From Pristionchus mayeri (lineage: Eukaryota > Nematoda > Chromadorea > Rhabditida > Neodiplogasteridae): a stretch of 64,000 bases of DNA. The DNA is taken from the NCBI GenBank assembly GCA_036245805.1, contig BTRK01000001.1, positions 35,660,758 to 35,724,757 of the forward strand, given 5' to 3'. A model generated the notes under the pieces. That model had not been told where the DNA came from, did no database searches, and was given only the letters and a program-made list of their open reading frames with translations. The position numbers were made by a program, and so were the translations under genes. Below, piece by piece: positions 55,601 through 64,000 of the stretch (the stretch's first letter is position 1; every line of letters begins with the position of its first letter).

Positions 55601-58600
55601 GGGAAAGCTCAGGATATTGAGAATTACAAATATTACAGAGAAAAGACATGATACAACCGCTCAGTGTGAATGTAAATGGGATAAATGAAAATAAAACGTT
55701 TGCATTAAATACTTTCTAACATACCTATCGTCTCGTTTTACACGATGAAAGGTGGAAACGACAGAATGGAATGACCTTTTGCGAAATAGCATTTCGTTAA
55801 CCACAAAGACACAGTACGCGCCACAAGTTATCTCCTGAAGTTTCTGGTGTTTTTCTCGGTTGAAGTGGCAAAGTTTAAAGCTTTTGCAAAACTCGAGAAT
55901 ACTTTTTACACGGGGTGGGTGGGTCTTTTGTTCTAGTTTATCGGTATACGGTAGACAATCGGACGGAAATACGCCCAAAAAGTTGGGAATATGGGTGAGT
56001 AAAGATGTAATTTCGCTAGAATTCATCTATTGCGGAATTTACACTTGACGATTCCGTCGACAATAATGTACTCAAGACTAGGACAATTCTTTTGAATGAA
56101 TGTAGTTATGTCAGAATTGTAGATGCCTTCGTTTATATCGCAAAGAATCTCGATGAGGCATCCTATAGACATTGGTCCTTGACGAAGGTAGACTATCAGG
56201 TCCTGTTGGCTCGTTAGGATGAAATGTCTTGTAGATGAGAGGTGCGACGGGAGTAGAAGGTGAAGTCCAACCGCTCATCATCGATGTACTCTTAGCAAAT
56301 GACTTCGGTTTCATTTGGAGGCGTCGTATACGCTTCCAGCCTGCGTGATACGCTAACTGTATCGATGGTCCTATGAAGAAAAAATGCGTACAGTAATAGC
56401 GCAATATTGGCAAAACTATTAACAAAAGTTAAAACATTGAATACAATATAGGAGTTGAATCGTACTGGTAAGTTATCATACGAAGAATACACTATGCCAC
56501 CCTGCTTGAAGAAAATGACTTTTGTCAAATTGTCAAACAGATATCCTTGAATATTTTCAAGAAGTCGAACTTGATTTTCCTTATTAAGATGGAAAAGAGT
56601 ATTATGCTCGAAAAGAAAAGATTCTTCGTTGTTTATCCACTCTTCACTTGCGAAAGCGAAGAAACAACCAGTTAGTAAAAGAACAAATAACATGACTGAT
56701 AGACTATTAACTCGTACTAATTTAAATAAAGTTTAAGCTAGGATTAGAGATAATCAAACTTACCTGTTGGGAAAAAATGCATTGCGAAAGATTATGACTC
56801 ATATGTAATGCAGAGCGAACATGATTGCGAAATAAAAATTTGAGAAATTCGCTAGTTATTGCGAAATAAAATTGGAAAAGGAAAGAAATATGAGACTTTC
56901 ATCATTATTGTTTGTGTTTGTCGCGCGTGCTGTTGTTTTGGTCCCGGTATACTGTAGCAAGGATTACGGTAGGATTACGGTATGTTGATCTTTGATCTTT
57001 CGCAATTGTGGCAGTTAGTATCTAGTTATATTATTTGCCATAAATATGGAAATTAGTATCTAGTATGTTAATTGTCATATTTGAGGCAGTTAGCATCTAG
57101 TATGTTAATTTTCGATGATTTAGAAAAAAAAAATGTCAATTGCCCAAATTCAGGCAGTTGGTATCTAGTAAGTTAATTGCCATATTTGATGATTTATAAA
57201 AAGTATGTCAGTTGTCCAAATTCAGGCAGTTGGAATAGGGTAGGCTAATAGCCGTATGAAAATAGAATTTTTAGGGTAGTAGTCAACTGCCTCAATGGTA
57301 CCTCAAAACCTTCATTTTGAGGCAACTGAGGTCTAATAATACTACTGTTAATTATTGATTGGCATACGGTAATTCAAAGATCAAAGGTCAAAATCATAAA
57401 TCTGACCCACGGAATAATAGGTGACCCATGGGTAACTATCGATTGGTATACGGTAGTTGACCCAATGCTAATTATTGATTGGCATACGGTAATTCAAAGA
57501 TCAAAGATCAAAATCATAAAGCTGACCCACAGAATAATAGGTGACCCATGGCTAATTATCGATTGGTATACGGTAGTTGCCCCAATGCTAATTATTGATT
57601 GGCATACGGTAATTCAAAGATCAAAGATCAAAATCATAAAGCTGACCCACAGAATAATAGGTGACCCATGGCTAATTATCGATTGGTATACGGTAGTTAC
57701 CCCAATGCTAATTATTGATTGGTATACGGTAATTCAAAGATCAAAGATCAAAATCATAAATCTGACCCACAGAATAATAGGTGACCCATGGCTAATTATC
57801 GATTGGTTTACGGTAGTTGACCAAATGCTAATTATTGATTGGCATACGGTAATTCAAAGATCAAAGGTCAAAATCATAAATCTGACCCACGGAATAATAG
57901 GTGACCCATGGCTAATTATCGATTGGTATACGGTAGTTGACCCAATGCTAATTATTGATTTGCATACGGTAATTCAAAGATCAAAGGTCAAAATCATAAA
58001 TCTGACCCACGGAATAATAGGTGACCCATGGCTAATTATCGATTGGTATACGGTAGTTGACCCAATGCTAATTATTGATTTGCATACGGTAATTCAAAGA
58101 TCAAAGGTCAAAATCATAAATCTGACCCACGGAATAATAGGTGACCATCGATTGGTATACGGTAGTTGACCCAATGCTAATTATTGATTTGCATACGGTA
58201 ATTCAAAGATCAAAGGTCAAAATCATAAATCTGACCCACAGAATAATAGGTGACCCATGGCTAATTATCGATTGGTATACGGTAGTTGTCCCAGTGCTAA
58301 TTATTGATTGATATACGGTAATGGTTCGATGCGTTCATCAGTCCCTCCCCTCTCTATTTCGTAATCTCCTTATTTCGCAATCCGAACACACGGACAGACA
58401 CTGCGCTTTATATATAGGTAATGATAATTCAAAGATCAAAGATCAAAATCATAAATCTGACCCACAGAATAATAGGTGACCCATGGCTAATTATCGATTG
58501 GTTTACGGTAGTTGACCAAATGCTAATTATTGATTGGCATACGGTAATTCAAAGATCAAAGGTCAAAATCATAAATCTGACCCACGGAATAATAGGTGAC

Positions 58601-61600
58601 CCATGGCTAATTATCGATTGGTATACGGTAGTTGACCCAATGCTAATTATTGATTTGCATACGGTAATTCAAAGATCAAAGGTCAAAATCATAAATCTGA
58701 CCCACGGAATAATAGGTGACCCATGGCTAATTATCGATTGGTATACGGTAGTTGACCCAATGCTAATTATTGATTTGCATACGGTAATTCAAAGATCAAA
58801 GGTCAAAATCATAAATCTGACCCACGGAATAATAGGTGACCATCGATTGGTATACGGTAGTTGACCCAATGCTAATTATTGATTTGCATACGGTAATTCA
58901 AAGATCAAAGGTCAAAATCATAAATCTGACCCACAGAATAATAGGTGACCCATGGCTAATTATCGATTGGTATACGGTAGTTGTCCCAGTGCTAATTATT
59001 GATTGATATACGGTAATGGTTCGATGCGTTCATCAGTCCCTCCCCTCTCTATTTCGTAATCTCCTTATTTCGCAATCCGAACACACGGACAGACACTGCG
59101 CTTTATATATAGGTAATGATAATTCAAAGATCAAAGATCAAAATCATAAATCTGACCCACAGAATAATAGGTGACCCATGGCTAATTATCGATTGGTTTA
59201 CGGTAGTTGACCAAATGCTAATTATTAATTGGCATACGGTAATTCAAAGATCAAAGGTCAAAATCATAAATCTGACCCACGGAATAATAGGTGACCCATG
59301 GCTAATTATCGATTGGTATACGGTAGTTGACCCAATGCTAATTATTGATTTGCATACGGTAATTCAAAGATCAAAGGTCAAAATCATAAATCTGACCCAC
59401 GGAATAATAGGTGACCCATGGCTAATTATCGATTGGTATACGGTAGTTGACCCAATGCTAATTATTGATTTGCATACGGTAATTCAAAGATCAAAGGTCA
59501 AAATCATAAATCTGACCCACGGAATAATAGGTGACCATCGATTGGTATACGGTAGTTGACCCAATGCTAATTATTGATTTGCATACGGTAATTCAAAGAT
59601 CAAAGGTCAAAATCATAAATCTGACCCACAGAATAATAGGTGACCCATGGCTAATTATCGATTGGTATACGGTAGTTGTCCCAGTGCTAATTATTGATTG
59701 ATATACGGTAATGGTTCGATGCGTTCATCAGTCCCTCCCCTCTCTATTTCGTAATCTCCTTATTTCGCAATCCGAACACACGGACAGACACTGCGCTTTA
59801 TATATAGGTAATGATAATTCAAAGATCAAAGATCAAAATCATAAATCTGACCCACAGAATAATAGGTGACCCATGGCTAATTATCGATTGGTTTACGGTA
59901 GTTGACCAAATGCTAATTATTGATTGGCATACGGTAATTCAAAGATCAAAGGTCAAAATCATAAATCTGACCCACGGAATAATAGGTGACCCATGGCTAA
60001 TTATCGATTGGTATACGGTAGTTGACCCAATGCTAATTATTGATTTGCATACGGTAATTCAAAGATCAAAGGTCAAAATCATAAATCTGACCCACGGAAT
60101 AATAGGTGACCCATGGCTAATTATCGATTGGTATACGGTAGTTGACCCAATTCTAATTATTGATTTGCAAACGGTAATTCAAAGATCAAAGGTCAAAATC
60201 ATAAATCTGACCCACGGAATAATAGGTGACCATCGATTGGTATACGGTAGTTGACCCAATGCTAATTATTGATTTGCATACGGTAATTCAAAGATCAAAG
60301 GTCAAAATCATAAATCTGACCCACGGAATAATAGGTGACCCATGGCTAATTATCGATTGGTATACGGTAGTTGACCCAATGCTAATTATTGATTTGCATA
60401 CGGTAATTCAAAGATCAAAGGTCAAAATCATAAATCTGACCCACGGAATAATAGGTGACCATCGATTGGTATACGGTAGTTGACCCAATGCTAATTATTG
60501 ATTTGCATACGGTAATTCAAAGATCAAAGGTCAAAATCATAAATCTGACCCACAGAATAATAGGTGACCCATGGCTAATTATCGATTGGTATACGGTAGT
60601 TGTCCCAGTGCTAATTATTGATTGATATACGGTAATGGTTCGATGCGTTCATCAGTCCCTCCCCTCTCTATTTCGTAATCTCCTTATTTCGCAATCCGAA
60701 CACACGGACAGACACTGCGCTTTATATATAGGTAATGATTACATGACTGCCGTAACATTTCGAACTCCTGAATACCGTATCCGACAAAAGTTGCGACACC
60801 AGTACTACCGTAATCCGCCGTAAACTATCGTACCTCGTGTCCGGCCATGATCGCTACTGGGATCACGACGAGAATCAGGGTGATCGTTGCGAAGACCGCG
60901 AACATTCTCCTGCGTTGTATGACTCTCTTCTATTAGCACAATATCTCTCCCTGTCCGTCTTTCTTATTTCTCACACTCTCTCTCACACTGTCTGAGGTAG
61001 ATCGTGCGAGAATGCAAATAACGTGAAATGAGACCTAAAATTTAGTGTCGAAAAACAAACGACTTGTTGTTTTGAACTCGCACTCAATAAACAACTTGTT
61101 GGATAGAATTCTAATCGACGTGCTGTTTATTTGTCAACAAGTTGTTTATGCAGTCTTCACGGTGATGGACAATGTTGTGAGGCATTATTTTTCTGAAACA
61201 CAATTCAAAATAGGTACATTCGATCGAATTTAATGAGATTGTTTTTGTTTTCGACCAGTCGCGACTTGTTGACAACGAAACAACGCTTTGGATATTTGAT
61301 TTGAATGGTAAACAACTTGCTGGATAAAATCATTATCGACGTGTTGGAATTGATCAATCAGTCGTTTTCGACACTCTAGACCTAATGGAAAGAGTCAAAT
61401 GCCAGATCCCCCCGGAAGTCCTGAGGGTTTCATCATTCTACCATTTCTCATCATTGTCAGTGGAACTTTGAATACATTATTTATCAAAACTAATTTTGAA
61501 AATTAGCAGACAACACTGTTTCTATCAACTCACATAAGAGCGGGATAGAATGTAAAAAGAGGAGATCGTGACCTACCGTATGGCGACGAAACCGCGGTCG

Positions 61601-63403
61601 GACGACGTGCACTGGAGTGGGGCGAGCAATGATGTGGTTCTTAACATTATTCACATTCTCTCGCAGGCTAGAGAACATCTGTACATACCTCATTAACTAC
61701 CCATTGTTATGCATCTATTATTTTTCACCGTTTAGTTCCTCTGGAAACCGACAGTTCATTTTTGTAACTCAAGTTGTCTACAGCGTCTGGAAGCCATGAA
61801 ATTCAAAGAAAAACACAAAATTCACTGCTGTAATTTGAGTCGTCGTATGGCGGCGAAGTAGAGCAGAACGGAGGCGAGATGGCCTATCCAGCCACCCGAC
61901 AGGAAGGCCGCCTGAGGGCGTTGTTCTTGTTATTGTTTTGACTAGTTGTTGTTATTATTGTTTTGATGCTCAAACAGCAAGAGATAATGGGAAATGAAAA
62001 GAGTCCAGAGATCAAAGATCACTCTCACATTTACAGCGTTGCTGAACAAGTCGAACGAGTGGCAGTGCACGTGCTGTGGTCCGTAAAGTCCGATCGTGAA
62101 CTGGTATTTGTGTTTATTTTGACAATACAACAACAACAACAACCCCGAATGATTAAAGATCATCATCTCACCAACGTGCATGTGATGAGCACGAAGAGTG
62201 CGGCGACGATGAGTGAGAGGAATCTGAAGTATACTCTTAATTCTCTCTCGCTCTGTCTGAGTTATGAGAGAACGTGCTAGGTGCGGATTGGATAACACTC
62301 CTTCAGACCCAATCTCACCAATAACGCTGTCAATTTATTGATGTTGATCTTTGATCAGATGAGAATGGGCTGATATTCTTCATCGGTTGCCCTCCACCAG
62401 TGTGTACCCCTCTTACCACGTCCAATCCATTTTTCAGACTTCAATCCATTTTTCAGACTCTATCTGACCCTATCTGATCTTTGATTTCTTTCCTACCTCG
62501 CACTATTGATGTCCAGGCGGTAGTAGTAGATGGGATATGAGACTGCCAGGTACCTCAATCAATCTTGTTTTTTTTGTTGTTTTTTTTTCACAAGTGAGGA
62601 GGCGAGATCAGAAAGTGAATACAAAACGAGATGTGCAACTACTGGCAGAAATTCACAGAAATTTACTTCTCGATGTGCTAAGCCTACCGTATACCAAAGA
62701 TGACACCTATCGAAGGCAATGCACGGCAAGATGAGCGACATAATTACTCCCGTAGCTGGTAGGAGGACGATGTGGGGGTGCCTGAACCGGTGTTTCAGGT
62801 TACAGATCAAAGACCAAAGCACAAAGATCAAAGTACAAATCACAAAGATCAAAGACCAAAGCACAAAGTTCAGCGCTCACTTGATGCAGCTCCATCGATC
62901 GTGCACAATGTGCTCCGTCTCGTCATTCATCGTATGGTAGTAAGCCTAGATTATCGATTTACGGATTACCGTAACCTGCCGTAATCGCACCTGGTAGATC
63001 AGCATAGCGCCGAACAGGCTGTTGGCGCACACTAGCGAGGCCAGCAGGCTGTATTCCTAAATATTTTAAAACTTAAATGAATATTTAAATTAAAAACAAA
63101 AACAAAAACAACCTTCTCGATGGTTTTCCTCAGTTGAATTACCATAAATATGGTGAGATTAGTCGCTAGCATCGTGGAACCAATGAGCAGATCAAGAACC
63201 GAGAAACTAAACAAATTCGGTGATAGACAAAAAGGTCAAAGGTGAGAGGTCAAAGTTTTTGTCCAATCGGCGGACATCCATTTCGTGTGTACCTTCTCGT
63301 TATTTTTTAAATCTCACCCGAACATAATAAATGAATGAAAAAATCACTTGAGTGCATCCAGAATTGATTCTGATTCGTCGTGGGAGTGCGAGTGGGAGTG
63401 CAT
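49649..63403 (-). CDS. Seven-transmembrane chemoreceptor-like GPCR 4, His-rich, with a 10.4-kb intron
   Basis: A close duplicate of GPCR 3, 344 aa in 15 exons: 63348-63403, 63113-63206, 62991-63056, 62881-62945, 62707-62781, 62497-62553, 62172-62223, 62029-62100, 61826-61911, 61577-61639, 60834-60909, 50326-50424, 49872-49928, 49789-49824, 49649-49729. Fourteen exons have the GPCR 3 length exactly; exon 10 (ICL3) is 63 instead of 69 bp and its acceptor is less certain. All frames are open. Marks: [13 protein letters not shown] at the N-terminus, [18 protein letters not shown]2 [13 protein letters not shown], a His-rich TM6-TM7 loop (nine His, [20 protein letters not shown]), and [15 protein letters not shown]. 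Intron 11, between TM6 and the His-rich loop, is 10.4 kb of transposons, satellite and an assembly gap against 179 bp in GPCR 3. If the gap hides a misjoin the two halves could belong to different copies. Confidence 0.72.
50730..52737. repeat. Roughly 2-kb CT/GA simple-repeat tract
   Basis: The plus strand is almost purely pyrimidine, made of CTCTCTCC, CTCTTC and CTCTATCC blocks. A longer unit is visible: the block starting near 51041 (with CTCTATACC and CCCTCGCTTCC landmarks) is repeated from about 52149. The minus strand opens long Arg/Glu/Gly frames by composition alone. Assembly here is doubtful and it ends in the N gap. Confidence 0.9.
52738..53237. other. Assembly gap, 500 N
   Basis: Exactly 500 N, the usual placeholder for a gap of unknown length. 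It separates the CT tract from the LINE endonuclease; the reverse transcriptase part of the LINE and any lost part of the Maverick integrase could be inside. Confidence 0.98.
53238..54095 (-). pseudogene. RTE-type LINE endonuclease (EEP domain), truncated by gap
   Basis: 286 codons are open from the ATG to the gap. The frame has the apurinic-endonuclease-like EEP order: [15 protein letters not shown] at the head, [10 protein letters not shown] (catalytic Glu), [17 protein letters not shown] (Asp/Asn), HQIDYVA, and FDSDHRLV (Asp-His) at the end. This is the nicking nuclease of non-LTR retrotransposons, most like the RTE clade. The reverse transcriptase should follow but lies in or beyond the gap. 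The domain itself shows no frameshift, so the insertion may be young. Reading frames that run on through the Ns are meaningless. Confidence 0.82.
54146..54449 (-). pseudogene. Maverick/Polinton-like integrase, N-terminal part, interrupted
   Basis: The frame contains a short basic segment, then VQADLIDIS and [14 protein letters not shown], the first two Asp-bearing motifs of the retrovirus-like (rve, DDE) integrase core as found in Maverick/Polinton elements and related nematode transposon proteins. It runs into unrelated sequence right after VVPL, where the LINE begins, so the third catalytic residue (Glu) is missing. GCTTTTGTTGTTC is duplicated at the junction. Confidence 0.7.
54608..54982 (-). 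CDS. Maverick-like ORF, unknown structural or regulatory protein
   Basis: 124 codons, charged and apparently coiled-coil-rich (ATGs with [10 protein letters not shown] and [15 protein letters not shown]). Short proteins of this style occur next to capsid and protease genes in Polintons, which is my only reason for the label. It follows the next ORF with a four-base overlap (ATGA), a compact, virus-like arrangement. No function is claimed. Confidence 0.45.
   Translation of the reverse strand: MMKHTSRVQPFVAVTQKEANAIEMERRLDGIILRKDIDPHTKMKMYQDRLARLINYRKENDLKDDRSDPTTTTISPDVSLPLIDFYSQPKHTDYFEQDVISVKRNVEPTLGHTREILEKKKYQS
54979..55338 (-). CDS. Maverick-like ORF with [11 protein letters not shown] motif
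   Basis: 119 codons, helical. The core reads [20 protein letters not shown] and is echoed by the ORF near 56022-56230 ([19 protein letters not shown]), so the element carries two related small proteins or a duplicated gene. Its start overlaps the end of the zinc-finger ORF in another frame, and the real start may be an internal Met. I recall similar short helical proteins in Polintons and adenovirus-like elements but cannot name the family. Confidence 0.45.
   Translation of the reverse strand: MNWYATLESTKAQPTELFQSRFAMNSRISRNSDFLHKLLRHTRLAIKQATHSEIGCLVEILFNIHKIAFNRSERNAIVTFLPIIRYIGKCRDAEKALDLLLTFCHYFIRIIVQVVLSTK
55241..55594 (-). CDS. Maverick-like ORF with a C2H2 zinc finger
   Basis: 117 codons. 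Residues 9-30 form one zinc finger, [20 protein letters not shown] followed by VH, with C-x2-C-x12-H-x4-H-like spacing. The rest is Met/Pro/Asn-rich and without a domain. It overlaps the following ORF by about 100 bases in another frame, so one of the two ends is probably not real. Small zinc-finger ORFs are common cargo of Maverick/Polinton elements. Confidence 0.45.
   Translation of the reverse strand: MMEKHSRLYCFPCNRVFYSTFSRNRHEQVHKKTIPNNPMGMPTIEAKKVMPSQAMTSNSRGHPSMHISNSVRKPEAMPNLATAIKDELVCNLGIYKSPANGTISVKIRHEQSHFPKF
55661..56026 (-). pseudogene. Adenain-like cysteine protease of a Maverick/Polinton, internally shortened
   Basis: 121 codons. The head [11 protein letters not shown] and the end with CGAYCVFVV followed by FHSVVSTF fit the maturation protease shared by adenoviruses and Polintons, in which the Cys of the CGxYC block is catalytic. 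The stretch between them, where the family has its His in an HW motif and its acidic partner, is much too short and no HW is seen. The copy is therefore probably inactive. Confidence 0.6.
56022..56230 (-). CDS. Maverick-like small ORF with IGCLIEIL motif
   Basis: The frame has no stop from about 56290 to 56022 and includes [19 protein letters not shown] and later IIVDGIVK. It resembles the ORF at 54979-55338 over this motif. The frame begins upstream inside a different overlapping frame, so the start is unknown. Confidence 0.4.
56292..56693 (-). CDS. Small membrane protein ORF of the Maverick-like element
   Basis: 133 codons. Residues 1-16 look like a cleavable signal peptide (hydrophobic, ending CFFAFASEE), then a soluble part with an Asn/Glu-rich centre, a hydrophobic transmembrane segment around residues 95-110 ([10 protein letters not shown]) and a short cytoplasmic tail. 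I do not recognise it. Some nematode Mavericks carry an envelope-type membrane protein; this ORF is too short for a complete one and could be a remnant or something unrelated. Confidence 0.4.
   Translation of the reverse strand: MLFVLLLTGCFFAFASEEWINNEESFLFEHNTLFHLNKENQVRLLENIQGYLFDNLTKVIFFKQGGIVYSSYDNLPVRFNSYIVFNVLTFVNSFANIALLLYAFFLHRTIDTVSVSRRLEAYTTPPNETEVIC
57000..57330. repeat. Decayed tandem repeats (GCAGTTAGTATCTAGTATGTTAATTG)
   Basis: About five imperfect copies of a unit with GGCAGTT-GTATCTAGTA and GTTAATTGCCATATTT lie directly upstream of the satellite. Unit length is about 55-65 bp and variable. Confidence 0.65.
57345..60740. repeat. 120-bp satellite with 695-bp higher-order organisation
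   Basis: The 120-bp unit contains GTGACCCATGGCTAATTATC, GATTGGTATACGGTAGTTGA and AATTCAAAGATCAAAG-TCAAAATCATAAA. From 58321 a larger block, closed by a unique GGTTCGATGCGTTCATCAGT to GCGCTTTATATATAGGTAAT spacer, starts at 58321, 59016 and 59711 (695 bp apart) and again at 60635 (924 bp, two extra subunits). The blocks are nearly identical, so amplification is recent. Because 120 is a multiple of three the array opens long repeated frames, which are not taken as coding. Confidence 0.92.
61039..61377. mobile_element. 339-bp hAT-type MITE in GPCR 4 intron 10
   Basis: Inverted ends AGTGTCGAAAAACAAACGAC and GTCGTTTTCGACACT. AGACCTAA flanks it on both sides (61031-61038 and 61378-61385), an 8-bp target duplication. 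It splits the GAGACCTAATGGAAAGAG block that is intact upstream of GPCR 3 and GPCR 4, so the empty site is known. Confidence 0.85.
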
Positions 63404-64000
63404 GGTACCGGTAGGTCAAGAGTGGGGAAGAAAGACTGGATGGGGAAAGGGCGAGGTCCTTTTTCATGGACCTGCAAACCTTTCTCAAACACTCAGGGAG
63501 ATGGCTTGATTAAAGAAAGAGAAGGAGGGAAAATGCGAGAATGCAAATAACGTGAAATGAGACCTAATGGAAAGAGTCAAATGCCAGAGCCCCCCGGAAG
63601 TCTTGAGAGTTTCATCGCCCCTCCATTTCAAAGCATTGTTGGATTAGTTGTGAAAGCAACCTTTATAAAAATGCAATTTGCAAATTTACACGAACGGCAA
63701 CACTGTTACACACCGAAAAAAATAAATAGTATATCTTAGAGTTCGCTAATTCAAAATTACATTTGTAAACAGGTGAATAAATCTATAACATCTATTATAA
63801 TATCAGTGAGTACTAACACAAATCACAACTGTGAGTACTAACACAAATCACAACAAATTCTAGGTACAACAAAATAATTTATATAGATCTATCTCTCAAA
63901 AGCTATGAACAACTAGCTAAATTTACAACCACGCACACCCTTAATCCTCGCGGAGGAGAAGTAATCAAATAGACTCCCTGTCTTCTTCGCTCCCGTTTCA
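63404..64000. other. 5' flank of GPCR 4
   Basis: The first 210 bases match the GPCR 3 upstream block. Beyond about 63620 similarity stops and the sequence is AT-rich, with a TGAGTACTAACACAAATCAC direct repeat (63806 and 63831) and nothing else recognisable. Confidence 0.6.

Larger units (their letters stand above)
50425..60833. other. Giant intron 11 of GPCR 4 filled by repeats
   Basis: The left edge (CAACTGGAACGATTTAATAT) and the right edge (CCTGAATACCGTA, ACCGTAATCCGCCGTA) match the short GPCR 3 intron, so foreign DNA sits between about 50465 and 60760. In order: unassigned sequence with a CG palindrome near 50621, a CT tract, an N gap, the LINE endonuclease, Maverick-like ORFs, decayed short tandem repeats, and a satellite array. 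Confidence 0.75.

Noticed and set aside
57465..60483. Repeated 85-234-codon ORFs with LIIDWYTVV
   Set aside because: They arise because the satellite unit is a multiple of three without stops in one frame; composition and repetition argue against a protein gene.
57345..60740. CRISPR-like array
   Set aside because: The repeats are contiguous satellite units without unique spacers, in a eukaryotic intron.

Overview
This window is nuclear DNA of a metazoan, most probably a nematode. The genes are cut into many short exons with small introns, the acceptors are of the TTTTCAG/TTCCAG type, and the content fits: a tandem array of seven-transmembrane chemoreceptor-like genes, a tandem pair of GT31 glycosyltransferases, a compact lipin gene and many short inverted-repeat transposons. 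I cannot name the species. Exon limits below were read by eye from splice dinucleotides, reading phase and paralogue comparison; no transcript evidence was available.

Layout. 1-1,676: non-coding. 1,677-9,948 (+): a complete lipin (Mg2+-dependent phosphatidate phosphatase) gene in about 15 exons, its introns full of MITEs and two mariner-like elements. 10,463-13,082 and 15,086-19,502 (-): two paralogous GT31 beta-1,3-galactosyltransferase-like genes, ten exons each, with eight exon lengths in a row identical. 20,462-20,740 (-): the C-terminal end of a LINE reverse transcriptase. 21,615-25,818 (-): GPCR 1. 25,819-38,330: 12.5 kb of repeat-rich DNA with no gene I can support. 38,331-44,505 (-): GPCR 2. 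45,961-49,212 (-): GPCR 3. 49,649-63,403 (-): GPCR 4, a close copy of GPCR 3 whose exons are all present but whose intron 11 is swollen to about 10.4 kb.

That giant intron (50,425-60,833) holds a roughly 2-kb pure CT/GA tract, a 500-N assembly gap, the endonuclease end of an RTE-type LINE, a decayed Maverick/Polinton-like virus-like transposon (integrase, zinc finger, adenain-like protease and small ORFs) and a 120-bp satellite arranged in 695-bp higher-order units. The same intron in GPCR 3 is 179 bp and both of its edges are still recognisable around the insertion.

The four receptors are class-A-like (Cys at the top of TM3 and Cys in ECL2, a DR[LFY] motif followed by PIYYY, NPT[LI]N in TM7). 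GPCR 3 and 4 carry very histidine-rich extracellular parts (N-terminus and the TM6-TM7 loop), the most interesting protein-level feature here. The most interesting DNA-level features are the Maverick/satellite-filled intron, transposon-shaped introns and ends (a mariner that makes up nearly all of a lipin intron, a MITE that appears to provide the stop codon of one glycosyltransferase), long foldback repeats inside introns, and several MITE families with visible target-site duplications.
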